Assembly: GCA_038533575.1 (NCBI GenBank)
Contig: JBCAYL010000003.1
Coordinates: 171,001-235,000, forward strand
Origin: Pseudomonadota bacterium
GTDB taxonomy: Bacteria; Pseudomonadota; Alphaproteobacteria; Rhodobacterales; Rhodobacteraceae
DNA: 64,000 bases
Reading direction: 5' to 3'
Position numbers and translations under genes: made by a program. This document shows positions 43,823 through 52,237 of this stretch, piece by piece (positions within the stretch are counted from its first letter, which is position 1; every line of letters begins with the position of its first letter). Under the pieces are notes generated by a model. That model did not search any database, was not told the origin of the DNA, and worked only from the letters and a program-made list of their open reading frames with translations.

Positions 43823-44983
43823 ATGCTGCGCCTCCTTGCCATCATAGGCCTCTTCGTCCTGTCGGCCTGCGCCACGGGCAGCCCCACGGGGCCCACCTGC
43901 GTGGCCCTCGAGTCCTTCGGCGGGTCGGATGCTTCCGCGCGGGCGGCGGCGCTGAGCGACGGCATGGGCGCTGCACTCGAAGATGACATCGCAAATGCCA
44001 TGTCCGCGCCGATGGCGGCGAGAAACAGCGCCCGCCGCTCCGTCCTCGCGATCTCCGCGGGGGGCCAGAACGGCGCCTTCGCCAGCGGCTTTCTGACCGG
44101 CTGGACGGCCCGTGGCGACCGGCCCGATTTCGACATCGTCACCGGAGCATCCGCCGGCGCGCTCGTGGCCCCCGTGGCCTTCCTCGGCCCCGACTTCGAC
44201 GCCGACCTCAGGCGCAACACCGGGATCGGGGACGAGGACATCTTCCGCCGCCGCGGCACCCTGACGGCCCTCCTATCGACCTCCTTTTTCGATACTTCGC
44301 CCCTCGAGCGGCGGGTGCGGGAGCTCTATGCGCGCACGGATTTCTGGGACGCGCTGATCGCGCAAACGCAATCGCGACGCCTCCTCCTCATCGGCGCCAC
44401 CGACATCGAGACGGGTCGCTTCCAGCGCTTCGATTTCGCGAGCTTGCTGCGTGCCGACAAACCGGTGGACTCAAAGAAAGAGTGCCTCGTGGAGGCCACG
44501 CTCGCCTCCGCCGCGATCCCGGGCTTTTTCCCGCCGCGCAAGATCAACGACCGGCTCTTCGTGGATGCCGGCGTGCGGCAGGCGATCTTTCTCGACGAGA
44601 TCGTCGAGGAACTGAACGCGCGCCGGGGCGCGGGCGGCACGGACGTCTACCTTCTCATCAATGGAACCCTCGAGTTCCCCGATAGCGCGGTGGAGCCACG
44701 GCTCCTGTCGCTCGTGGGGCGCAACCTCGAGATCCTCACGGACGAGGGGATGCGCGCCTCGATTCTCCGCGTGCTCGCGCGCGCTGAACTCAACGGCTGG
44801 ACGCTGCGCGCGGCGGCCATCGAGGAGCTGCCGGAGTGCAGCGACGCCGACGGCGCGTTCTTCTCGCGCTGCGTGACCGAAGGCCTCTTCGATCACGGGC
44901 AGGAATTGGCGCAGCGGGCCGATCCGTGGCTCAGCGTCCGCGAACTCAGGGACGCCCTGGAACAAGGGAGAGTGGAACGATGA
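43823..44983 (+). CDS. Patatin-like phospholipase lipoprotein
   Basis: A 386-residue protein with a lipoprotein signal ending in LSAC (cysteine at about residue 14) and a patatin domain: oxyanion AISAGGQNGAFASGFLTGW (G-G-x-x-G type), nucleophile GASAGAL (GxSxG, near residue 112) and the catalytic Asp in FVDAGVRQ (DxG, near 252). The enzyme should be a serine hydrolase on lipids or esters, anchored to an envelope membrane. It sits between the binding protein and livF and overlaps the livF start by four bases. In this context it may release a carboxylic acid for import. Confidence 0.88.
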   Translation: MLRLLAIIGLFVLSACATGSPTGPTCVALESFGGSDASARAAALSDGMGAALEDDIANAMSAPMAARNSARRSVLAISAGGQNGAFASGFLTGWTARGDRPDFDIVTGASAGALVAPVAFLGPDFDADLRRNTGIGDEDIFRRRGTLTALLSTSFFDTSPLERRVRELYARTDFWDALIAQTQSRRLLLIGATDIETGRFQRFDFASLLRADKPVDSKKECLVEATLASAAIPGFFPPRKINDRLFVDAGVRQAIFLDEIVEELNARRGAGGTDVYLLINGTLEFPDSAVEPRLLSLVGRNLEILTDEGMRASILRVLARAELNGWTLRAAAIEELPECSDADGAFFSRCVTEGLFDHGQELAQRADPWLSVRELRDALEQGRVER

Positions 44984-45804
44984 AGGATATGGCCGTGGAG
45001 GAGGAGGTGCTCCTCGACGTCAACAACATCGAGGTGATCTACAATCACGTGATCCTCGTCCTGAAGGGCGTCTCGCTCAGCGTGCCGAAGGGCGGGATCA
45101 CCGCGCTTCTGGGCGGCAACGGCGCGGGCAAGACGACGACCCTGAAGGCCATCTCCAACCTCCTTCACAACGAGCGGGGCGAGGTGACGAAGGGCTCCGT
45201 CGTCTACCGCGGGGAGCGGGTCCAATCCCTGAACCCCGCCGCGCTCGTGAAGCGGGGCGTCGTGCAGGTCATGGAGGGGCGGCACTGCTTCCAGCACCTG
45301 ACGGTGGAAGAGAACCTCCTGACCGGGGCCTATACGCGCGGCGATGGCGCGGCGAAGATCGCCGAGGATCTGGAGCTCGTCTATTCCTACTTCCCGCGGC
45401 TCAAGGAGCGACGGAAAAGCCAAGCGGGCTATACCTCGGGCGGCGAGCAGCAGATGACGGCCATCGGGCGCGCGCTGATGTCGCGGCCCGAGACGATCCT
45501 GCTCGACGAGCCCTCCATGGGGCTCGCGCCGCAGCTCGTGGAGGAGATCTTCGGGATCGTGAAATCGCTCAACGAGAACGAAGGCGTGTCCTTCCTCCTC
45601 GCCGAGCAGAACACGAACGTGGCGCTGCGCTTCGCGCATTACGGCTACATCCTCGAGAACGGGCGCGTGGTGATGGACGGGCCCGCCGCCGAGCTGCGCG
45701 AGAACCCGGATGTGAAAGAATTCTACCTCGGCGTCAGCGAGGAGGGACGCAAATCCTTCCGCGACGTGCGCTCCTACCGCCGCCGCAAGCGCTGGCTGAG
45801 TTGA
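44980..45804 (+). CDS. Branched-chain-type ABC transporter ATP-binding protein (LivF-like)
   Basis: A 274-residue ABC ATPase: NNIEVIYNHVILVLKGVSLSVPKGG, Walker A GGNGAGKTTTL near residue 47, VVQVMEGRHCFQHLTVEENLL (LivF-type Q-loop region), signature TSGGEQQMTAIGRALMS, Walker B ILLDEPSMGLAPQLVEEIF and AEQNTNVAL. The C-terminal YRRRKRWLS tail is longer than in E. coli LivF. The start overlaps the patatin stop (ATGA). It completes the five-component transporter with the livG, livH, livM and binding-protein genes. Confidence 0.93.
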   Translation: MKDMAVEEEVLLDVNNIEVIYNHVILVLKGVSLSVPKGGITALLGGNGAGKTTTLKAISNLLHNERGEVTKGSVVYRGERVQSLNPAALVKRGVVQVMEGRHCFQHLTVEENLLTGAYTRGDGAAKIAEDLELVYSYFPRLKERRKSQAGYTSGGEQQMTAIGRALMSRPETILLDEPSMGLAPQLVEEIFGIVKSLNENEGVSFLLAEQNTNVALRFAHYGYILENGRVVMDGPAAELRENPDVKEFYLGVSEEGRKSFRDVRSYRRRKRWLS

Positions 45805-45806
45805 CC

Positions 45807-45841
45807 CTGGGGGCCAGCCCCCAGACCCCCGGAGTATTTTT
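45807..45841 (+). terminator. Hairpin with downstream T-run after livF-like gene
   Basis: CTGGGGG-CCAG-CCCCCAG (45807-45824) lies two bases after the stop. A T-run (TATTTTT, 45835-45841) follows only after eleven intervening bases, so termination may be partial. The sequence CCCCGGAGTATTTTTGG resembles a common intergenic motif of Rhodobacterales. Confidence 0.5.
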
Positions 45842-45846
45842 GGCCA

Positions 45847-46824
45847 ATGGAAGATAGGATGCGTGCGGCGTGGTATGAGCGGTTCGGCGCGGGCTCCGAG
45901 GTGCTGGAGGTGGGGGAGATGGACGTGCCTGAGCCGGGGCCGGGCGAGGTGCTGATCCGTCTATACGCGTCTGGGATCAATCCGAGCGATGTAAAATTGC
46001 GGGCCGGGGCGCGGCCCGGGGCGGAGATGGCATATCCGCGCGTGGTCCCGCATTCCGATGGCGCGGGCGTCGTCGTGGGCGGCGCCATGGCCGAGGGCAC
46101 GCGGGTCTGGGTCTGGAACGCGGGTTGGCAGCGGGCCATGGGCACGGCGGCGGAATATGTGTGTTTGCCGGTGTCACAGGTCGCTGAACTGCCTGACGGG
46201 ACCAGCTTCGCCGAAGGGGCCTGCCTCGGCATCCCGGCGATGACGGCGTGGTACGCGCTCGACGGCGTGGGGCCCGGCGACACCGTCCTCGTCACGGGCG
46301 GGGCGGGCAGCGTGGGGCGCTATGCCTGCCAGATGGGCGCGCTCCTGGGCGCACGTGTGATCACCACGGTCTCCTCCGCCGAGAAGGCGGCCCATTCGAC
46401 ATGCGCGGACTGGATCAACTACCGCGACGCGGATGTCCCGGAAGCGGTGATGGACCTGACGGGCGAGGCGGGGCTCGACAGGATCGTGGACGTGGATTTC
46501 GCCGCCAACCAGACGGTGGCGGTGGCCTGCCTGAAGCCCGGCGGTGTCGTGGCGAGCTATGCCTCGGCCTCCCGCATGGTGCCGGAGCTCCAGTTCTACC
46601 CGCTCATGTTCAAGAACATCACCTTGCGGATGCTGATCGTCTACCAGCTCGCGGGCGCCGACCGCGCCCGGGGGACGGAGGCGCTCAATGCGTGGCTCGC
46701 GGCAGGGGCACTGCGCCACGCGGTCGTCCCCGGTGGCGGTCTGGAGGATATCGCCGCGGCCCATGACCGCGTGGCGACAGGCGAGAAGCTCGGGACCGTG
46801 GTCCTCGAGATGCCAGACGGCTGA
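45847..46824 (+). CDS. NADPH:quinone oxidoreductase-like medium-chain dehydrogenase
   Basis: A 325-residue zinc-free MDR protein. GroES-like N-terminal domain (MRAAWYERFGAGSEVLEVGEMDVPEPGPGEVLIRLYASGINPSDVK, in part), AEYVCLPVSQVAELPDGTSFAEGACLGIPAMTAWYAL and cofactor motif VLVTGGAGSVGRYACQMGALLGARVI. Members reduce quinones or alpha,beta-unsaturated ketones with NADPH. The start may be the ATG at 45847 or the one at 45859. It is separated from livF by only 42 bp with a hairpin and may be expressed with the transporter set. Confidence 0.9.
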   Translation: MEDRMRAAWYERFGAGSEVLEVGEMDVPEPGPGEVLIRLYASGINPSDVKLRAGARPGAEMAYPRVVPHSDGAGVVVGGAMAEGTRVWVWNAGWQRAMGTAAEYVCLPVSQVAELPDGTSFAEGACLGIPAMTAWYALDGVGPGDTVLVTGGAGSVGRYACQMGALLGARVITTVSSAEKAAHSTCADWINYRDADVPEAVMDLTGEAGLDRIVDVDFAANQTVAVACLKPGGVVASYASASRMVPELQFYPLMFKNITLRMLIVYQLAGADRARGTEALNAWLAAGALRHAVVPGGGLEDIAAAHDRVATGEKLGTVVLEMPDG

Positions 46825-46831
46825 CGCCCGG

Positions 46832-48136
46832 CTACTGGCCCGCCGCCCGCGTCTCGAAACGCAGACCGAGCGCCGTGCGGGGGGCGAACCCCTCCCAATA
46901 GGTATGGTCTTCGGCCTCGCTGCCGTCTTCGTTGAGCGAGACCACCCCCTCGTCCGAGACCTCGACGAGATCGAGGAGGGCGGCGCGCCCTTCTTCGCCC
47001 TTGAGATGGAGGTCGAGGAAGGCGGTGGCGAAATGCTGGGCGATGTTGTTCATGCGCGTCGTGTCCCAGACGGCATCGGCATAGTGCTCGAAAGGGATGA
47101 AATCGAGCGTGTCGACCGGCGCGAAGCTTTCAAGCGGCGCTGGCATGGGGGCTGCGGCGTTGTGATTGGCGTGGTTGAAGGTGAGGAGGTGGCGCTCGGT
47201 GCCCGTGGCCTCCTCGAAGATGGCGCGCATGGCCGAGTAGATCGAGACGTCGTCCATGCTGCCGGCCATGACCATCAGCGGGCGGGAAAAGCCTGCCATG
47301 CCCTCGGCATCCCAGAAGCCCGTATTGCGGCCCCAGGGGCCGATGGCGATGACGGCCTTGAGGCGCGGGTCGTCTGCAAGCGCGGCATGGCTCTCGGAGC
47401 CCGCAAGATGGGCGCCGAGGAGGCCGCGCGGCGCGCCCCATGCGTATTCGGTGGAGGCTTGCGTCACCCCCGCGCCTCCATAGATGAGCGCGCCGTAGCC
47501 GCCCATGGAATAGCCGATGACGGCGGCGCTCGAAGTGTCGGCGATGGCAGCGATATCCGCGCCCACGACGGCGGCCTCGCCCATCTGGTCAAGGACGAAG
47601 CGCTGGTCGAGCGGGCGGTTCACGAGGGTGGAGCCGAAGGCGGCCTGATCCGAATAGGTGCTGTCGGTGTGGTCAATGGAGACGGTGACGTAGCCCTTCG
47701 AGGCGAGGTTTTCGCCCAGATGGGCCATGAGCATCCGGTTGCCCGGATAGCCGTGGGAGATGACGACGACGGGGAAGCTCCCCTCTGCCGCGGGTGGAGC
47801 GTCACGGGTGGCCATGCCGGTGAGCGTCGCGGGGGTGAGACCGTCGCGGATGACCGTCTCGTAGGTCGTGCCGGGCACCGTTCCTGCCGCCGCCGGATAC
47901 CAGAGCTCCACCGTGAGCGGGCGGTCATAGGTGGGGATCGCGGCCTCGGTGACGCCCAGGATGTCGATCCGGCCGGGATCGGTGAGCGTGAGCGTCCGCA
48001 CGCCCACAAGCAGGTCGCCATGGGCCGCGAGCGCGGGCGCGTCGGGGCGGATGAGATCGATCCGGTTTTCAGCCATGGCTCGGGCTCCGGCGAGAAGGGC
48101 TGCGAGGACGAGGACTGCGCGGGCGAGATGGGACAT
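46832..48136 (-). CDS. Exported alpha/beta hydrolase (dienelactone-hydrolase-like)
   Basis: A 434-residue protein with a signal peptide (MSHLARAVLVLAALLAGARAMA). Mature part: RPLTVELWYPAAAGTVPGTTYE, oxyanion region FPVVVISHGYPGNRMLMAHLGENLASKGYVTVSIDHTDS (in part), nucleophile GYSMGGYG (GxSxG), an acid in MVMAGSMDDVS and a catalytic His in LLTFNHANHN. The layout is that of platelet-activating-factor acetylhydrolase/dienelactone hydrolase-like enzymes. It is convergent with the MDR gene (7 bp apart). Substrate unknown; periplasmic ester cleavage is likely. Confidence 0.87.
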   Translation of the reverse strand: MSHLARAVLVLAALLAGARAMAENRIDLIRPDAPALAAHGDLLVGVRTLTLTDPGRIDILGVTEAAIPTYDRPLTVELWYPAAAGTVPGTTYETVIRDGLTPATLTGMATRDAPPAAEGSFPVVVISHGYPGNRMLMAHLGENLASKGYVTVSIDHTDSTYSDQAAFGSTLVNRPLDQRFVLDQMGEAAVVGADIAAIADTSSAAVIGYSMGGYGALIYGGAGVTQASTEYAWGAPRGLLGAHLAGSESHAALADDPRLKAVIAIGPWGRNTGFWDAEGMAGFSRPLMVMAGSMDDVSIYSAMRAIFEEATGTERHLLTFNHANHNAAAPMPAPLESFAPVDTLDFIPFEHYADAVWDTTRMNNIAQHFATAFLDLHLKGEEGRAALLDLVEVSDEGVVSLNEDGSEAEDHTYWEGFAPRTALGLRFETRAAGQ

Positions 48137-48204
48137 GGGGCTCCTCCGAGGGCTGCTCGCGCATTACCTAGCCTGAGATGCGCCCATGGCAGCGGCGGGG
48201 TTTC

Positions 48205-49020
48205 TCAGCTTTGCAATTCGGCCAGCCGCGCGAGAGCATCCGCGCGGCTGTTGCGGATATTGGGGCGCGTCCCGCGGGCCTCCATGCGCAGGCGGATGTC
48301 GGTCTCCGTCTCCGCGCCCGGCGCATAGCGGACGGTGCCGAGAGAATACGCGGCTTCGCAGGCGGTCTTGCGCTGGTCATAGGCCACCCAGGCGCCAGAC
48401 TGGATGCGGAAGTGATTGTAATCGACGAGAAACCACCACTTGCGCCCCGTCGCCCGGATGGCGTGTTCCAGCCAGTTGTAGATGTCGTGGACATCGCGGC
48501 TGTGCTCCATGTCGACATAGCTGAAATCGATGTCGAGGCGGTCTTCTTTGGGCCGAAAGACGAAGCGCTTGGTGAACGAGGCGCGGCGGAAGTTGGGGAT
48601 ATGCACCACGCGCTCGCGACGTTTCGAGGGCCGCGCCTTCAGGGCCTCCCATGCGTCGGTGCGGCTGGCGAAGAGATTTTCGTCATAGAGATCGGTGCCT
48701 CTGGTGCGCGCGATCTGCTGCCGTGTCAGATCGCTCTCGTCCACATGGACGGTGCCCATGGAATGGGCCGCGTGGCACTCCTTCCCGCGGCGGGTATAGG
48801 CAAACCATGCCTCGTCCCACACGCGGTAATCGCCGTTCTTAACGAGAAAGAACCAGAGCCCCTCGCCGCTTTCCGCGATGCGGGCCTCGAGCCGGTCATA
48901 GTAGGCATTGGCATGGGCGCTTTCCTTGAAGACGAGACCCGCGAGGTCGATCTCGAGCACCTCGGCGGCCTCGTGGAGCGTGATGCGCGCGTCGAGCGCT
49001 TCGGGAGAAAAGGCGTCCAT
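48205..49020 (-). CDS. Unrecognised protein with two tandem copies of one domain
   Basis: A 271-residue soluble protein with no signal peptide. Residues about 20-125 and 145-262 are copies of the same unit. Each copy has an Asp-rich strand (EIDLAGLVF / DIDFSYVDM), a helix, GEGLWFFLVKNGDYRVWDEAWFAYTRRGKECHAAHSMGTVH in copy 1 and GRKWWFLVDYNHFRIQSGAWVAYDQRKTACEAAYSLGTVR in copy 2 (quoted in part), and a closing arm with ARTRG/EARGT. The shared W-(W/F)-F-L-V-x-N/Y, AW-(F/V)-AY and C-x-AA-x-S-x-GTV are striking. I do not recognise the family; a SpoIIAA/STAS-like fold is one guess. It is divergent from the CoA-ligase gene (68 bp apart). Confidence 0.8.
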   Translation of the reverse strand: MDAFSPEALDARITLHEAAEVLEIDLAGLVFKESAHANAYYDRLEARIAESGEGLWFFLVKNGDYRVWDEAWFAYTRRGKECHAAHSMGTVHVDESDLTRQQIARTRGTDLYDENLFASRTDAWEALKARPSKRRERVVHIPNFRRASFTKRFVFRPKEDRLDIDFSYVDMEHSRDVHDIYNWLEHAIRATGRKWWFLVDYNHFRIQSGAWVAYDQRKTACEAAYSLGTVRYAPGAETETDIRLRMEARGTRPNIRNSRADALARLAELQS

Positions 49021-49088
49021 GGCCGTTGTCCTATCGCCATTGCGCCAGCCGCGCCAGCGGGCCTAGGGTAAGGCTCGGGAGGACGACC

Positions 49089-50303
49089 ATGACATTCTTC
49101 GACGAACTTGAGACCCGCAGCGCCGATGCGCGGGCGGCCGGGCTGGCGGAGTGCCTGCCCGCGCTCATCGCGGGCGTGCAGACGCTTCCCGGCTATGCGG
49201 GGCTGAAGGACTTCGACGCCGCAGCGGTCACCGACGCGGCCGCGCTGGCCAAGCTGCCAGTCCTGCGCAAATCCGAGCTCGGCGCGGCGCAGAAGGCCGC
49301 CCCGCCCTTTGGCGGGTTCACGGGGCCCGTGGATTTCACCCATGTCTTCCAGTCCCCGGGCCCGCTCTACGAGCCCGGCCGCTTCGGGCAGGATTGGTGG
49401 CGGTTCGGGCGCTTTCTCCATGCCACGGGGATCGGCGCGGGCGATGTCGTGCAGAATTGCTTCAGCTACCATCTCACGCCCGCCGGCATCATGTTCGAAA
49501 ACGGCGCGCGGGCCGTGGGCGCGGTGACGCTGCCCGCGGGCACAGGCCAGACGGAGCAGCAGGCCACCGCCGCGGCGCATCTGGGCTCCACCGCCTACGC
49601 AGGCACGCCGGATTACCTGAAGGTGATCCTCGAGAAGGCCGATGAGTTGGGCCTCGCGCTGTCCTTCGCCAAGGCGGCGGTCTCTGGCGGGGCGCTCTTC
49701 CCGTCGCTTCGGGACTACTACACTGGGCGCGGCATCGCCTGCCGGCAGTGCTATGCCACCGCCGATCTGGGCAACATCGCCTATGAGAGCGAGGCGATGG
49801 AGGGGCTCATCTGCGACGAGGGCGTCATCGTGGAGATCGTGACACCAGGCACCGGCGACCCGCTGCCGCCGGGCGAGGTGGGCGAAGTGCTGGTGACGTC
49901 CCTCAACGCCGATTACCCGCTCATCCGCTTCGCCACGGGGGACATGTCCGCCGTCTTGCCCGGCGAGAGCCCCTGCGGACGCACCAACATGCGCATCAAA
50001 GGCTGGATGGGCCGGGCCGACCAGACTACGAAGATCAAGGGCATGTTCGTGCGCCCCGAACAGGTGGCGGCGCTCGTGGCGCGGCACCCCGAGGTGGGCC
50101 GCGCGCGGGTCATCGCGGGGCGCGACGGGGAGGCAGACACCATGCTCGTGCGCCTCGAGGGCACCGCTGACGCAGCCGCAGCCTACGCCGCGTCGGTCAA
50201 GGAGCTTCTGAAGCTGAGCGCCGAGATCGAGGTCGTGGAGGCGGGAACGCTGCCCAAGGACGGCGTGTTGATAGAGGACACGCGCAGCTACGAGGGCGGC
50301 TGA
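49089..50303 (+). CDS. Phenylacetate-CoA-ligase-like (PaaK family) enzyme
   Basis: A 404-residue adenylate-forming ligase of the PaaK type. VFQSPGPLYEPGRFGQDWWRFGRFLHATGIGAGDVVQNCFSYHLTPAG (in part) corresponds to the N-terminal domain; SGGALFPSLRDYYTGRGIACRQCYATADLGNIAYE to the AMP site; LIRFATGDMSAVLPGESPCGRTNMRIKGWMGRADQTTKIKGMFVRPEQVAALV (in part) is the conserved PaaK C-terminal motif. The usual SSGTTG loop is replaced by FQSPGP, so substrate and nucleotide handling may differ. It lies close to the ABC-transporter set and is probably a second acid-activating enzyme of the same pathway. Confidence 0.88.
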   Translation: MTFFDELETRSADARAAGLAECLPALIAGVQTLPGYAGLKDFDAAAVTDAAALAKLPVLRKSELGAAQKAAPPFGGFTGPVDFTHVFQSPGPLYEPGRFGQDWWRFGRFLHATGIGAGDVVQNCFSYHLTPAGIMFENGARAVGAVTLPAGTGQTEQQATAAAHLGSTAYAGTPDYLKVILEKADELGLALSFAKAAVSGGALFPSLRDYYTGRGIACRQCYATADLGNIAYESEAMEGLICDEGVIVEIVTPGTGDPLPPGEVGEVLVTSLNADYPLIRFATGDMSAVLPGESPCGRTNMRIKGWMGRADQTTKIKGMFVRPEQVAALVARHPEVGRARVIAGRDGEADTMLVRLEGTADAAAAYAASVKELLKLSAEIEVVEAGTLPKDGVLIEDTRSYEGG

Positions 50304-50360
50304 TATCGCATAACGGCCGCCCCCGCGCCACATGCTGCCGAGACCACCTGGGAGACTGCC

Positions 50361-51968
50361 ATGCCCCGCCGCCACCTCTTTGCCGCCGCGCTCTGCCTCG
50401 CGGGCGCCCCCGCCCTCGCCGACGTGGCGATCCTTCTGTCCATGGACACGACGAGCCGCAGCACGGAGCGACAGATGTCGCGCACCCTCTCGGACCAGGG
50501 CTTCACCGTGGTCACGGAGCGCTCCGCCGCGACGGGCGCGGTGACGCAGGCCTTGGCCGAAGGGTTCGAGGCGCTCGCGCCGGAGGAGCGGGTCATCGTC
50601 TACATGGGTGGGCAGACGGCCCTCGTGGGCACCCGGACCTACCAACTCTCCCGGGTGACGGACCGCGCGAACACCTTCACTGTGGCGCGTGACGGCGTGG
50701 AACTCGGCCCCGTGCTCGAGGCGCTGGCGGGTTATCCGGGGCGCGCGGCGCTTCTCATCGCCACGGAGGCCGACGCCGTGCGTGTGGGGCCTGGCGCCGT
50801 CGAGGCGCGGGTGACGGAGATGCCTGCGGGCGTGGCCCTCGTGGAGGGGCGGGAAGACGCGCTCCTCGCCGGTCTGGCGGCGCTCGACGCCGAGGAGCCC
50901 ATTTCGCTTGCCCGGGCCTTTGCCGGGGCGGAGATTTCGGGCTTTGCACCCGAAGGCGTGGCGTTTGCCCGTGCGGTCGCCGCCTTCATCCCCGAGGAGA
51001 CCGAGGAGACCGGGGCTGATGCTGCGCCCGACGAGGATGCGCTCTTCTGGCAGTTCACGCAGCAGATCGCCAGCGAGGGCGCCTACACCGCCTACCTCCG
51101 GCGCTTCCCCGACGGTGCGTTTCGCGCGGAGGCCGAGGCGGCATTGGCCGCGCTAGCTCCGCCGCCGGCACTCAGCCCCGAGGAGGAGGCCGAGGCCGCC
51201 GAAGCGGCGCTCGGACTTGATCGCAACGAGCGGCGCGGCGTGCAGCAGGATCTGGTGCTTCTGGGCTACAACACGCGCGGCGTGGACGGGATCTTCGGCC
51301 CCGGCTCCCGGGGCGCGATCACGGCGTGGCAGGAGACGCGGGGCTTCGAGGCGACGGGCTTTCTGACCGGCAACCAGCTCATCGCACTCCGCAACCAGGC
51401 AGAAACCCGGCGCGCGCAGATCGCGGCAGAAGACGAGGCCTTCTGGGCGCGGACGGGGGCGAGCGGCGCGGAGGCGGACCTGCGCGCCTATCTCGAGCGC
51501 TATCCCGAGGGCCGCTTCGCGCAGACGGCCCGCGCCGACCTCGCCGAGATCGAGGGAGCGCGGCAGGCCGAACGCGATGCCGCCGAGCGCGCCGCCTGGG
51601 ACGAGGCGCGCGCCACCGACACGCAGGCGGCCTACAGTGATTTTCTCCAGCGCTACCCGGAGGGTCGCTTCGCCGGGGATGCACAGGCTCGCATCGCCGA
51701 GCTCAACGGTGCATCGCGCGGGGCGAGCGATGCACAGATCGCCCAAGATCGCGCGCAGGAGGCGGAAGTGCTCGCCAACCCGATCGCCCGGCTTCTCGCC
51801 GAGCGCCAGCTCGCCGCGCTCGGGCTCGATATCGGGCCGGTGGACGGGCGCTTCACGAATGCCACGCGGCGCGGGGTCCAGGCTTTCCAGCGCAGCCGCA
51901 ACCTGCCGGCCACGGGCTTCGTGAGCCGGGCCACCGGGGTGGCACTCTTGGCCTCGGCGGGCCGGTAG
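50361..51968 (+). CDS. Exported peptidoglycan-binding protein with YPxGxF repeats
   Basis: A 535-residue protein with a signal peptide (MPRRHLFAAALCLAGAPALA). The N-terminal region (20-205) looks like a degenerate caspase-like (peptidase C14) fold: VAILLSMDTTSRSTERQMSRTLSDQGF and RVIVYMGGQTALV, but without the catalytic His-Gly and Cys. Three repeats of about 40 residues follow (FW..., YLRRFPDGAFRAEAEAAL; FWARTGASG..., YLERYPEGRFAQTARADL; AWDEARATD..., FLQRYPEGRFAGDAQARI), interrupted by a peptidoglycan-binding domain (RRGVQQDLVLLGYNTRGVDGIFGPGSRGAITAWQ, in part) with a second one at the C-terminus. Probably periplasmic and envelope-linked; no enzyme activity is evident. Confidence 0.82.
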   Translation: MPRRHLFAAALCLAGAPALADVAILLSMDTTSRSTERQMSRTLSDQGFTVVTERSAATGAVTQALAEGFEALAPEERVIVYMGGQTALVGTRTYQLSRVTDRANTFTVARDGVELGPVLEALAGYPGRAALLIATEADAVRVGPGAVEARVTEMPAGVALVEGREDALLAGLAALDAEEPISLARAFAGAEISGFAPEGVAFARAVAAFIPEETEETGADAAPDEDALFWQFTQQIASEGAYTAYLRRFPDGAFRAEAEAALAALAPPPALSPEEEAEAAEAALGLDRNERRGVQQDLVLLGYNTRGVDGIFGPGSRGAITAWQETRGFEATGFLTGNQLIALRNQAETRRAQIAAEDEAFWARTGASGAEADLRAYLERYPEGRFAQTARADLAEIEGARQAERDAAERAAWDEARATDTQAAYSDFLQRYPEGRFAGDAQARIAELNGASRGASDAQIAQDRAQEAEVLANPIARLLAERQLAALGLDIGPVDGRFTNATRRGVQAFQRSRNLPATGFVSRATGVALLASAGR

Positions 51969-52013
51969 GCGGGTCTTCCCGCCCGGACAAGAACGCGCTG
52001 AGAGCCGGCAACG

Positions 52014-52044
52014 AAAAAGGCCGCTCCCGAGGGAGCGGCCTTTT
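52014..52044. terminator. Bidirectional rho-independent terminator
   Basis: A very stable stem, AAAAGGCCGCTCCC (52015-52028), loop GA, GGGAGCGGCCTTTT (52031-52044). It has A-runs and T-runs on both sides and lies between the peptidoglycan-binding gene (plus) and rpmJ (minus), so it can end both. Confidence 0.9.
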
Positions 52045-52065
52045 CTGCATGATGCGACCCGGGCG

Positions 52066-52191
52066 TCAGCCCTGGCGTGCCTTGAAGCGGCGCTGCGTCT
52101 TGTTGATGACGTAGACGCGCCCCTTGCGACGCACGATGCGGCAGTCGCGATGGCGGTTCTTGAGAGAACGCAGCGAGTTCTTGACCTTCAT
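52066..52191 (-). CDS. rpmJ: 50S ribosomal protein L36
   Basis: A 41-residue basic protein, [20 protein letters not shown] at the N-terminus followed by [21 protein letters not shown]. This is the short alternative form of L36 that lacks the zinc-binding cysteine set (only one Cys is present), with KVKNSL at the N-terminus and the [13 protein letters not shown] ending. It is too short for most ORF callers but the match is over its whole length. It lies between a strong terminator and a tRNA gene. Confidence 0.97.
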   Translation of the reverse strand: MKVKNSLRSLKNRHRDCRIVRRKGRVYVINKTQRRFKARQG

Positions 52192-52237
52192 GGCCTGTCT
52201 CCTCTCCATCGGGCCGCGGTGAAGCCCGGGGTGAACA

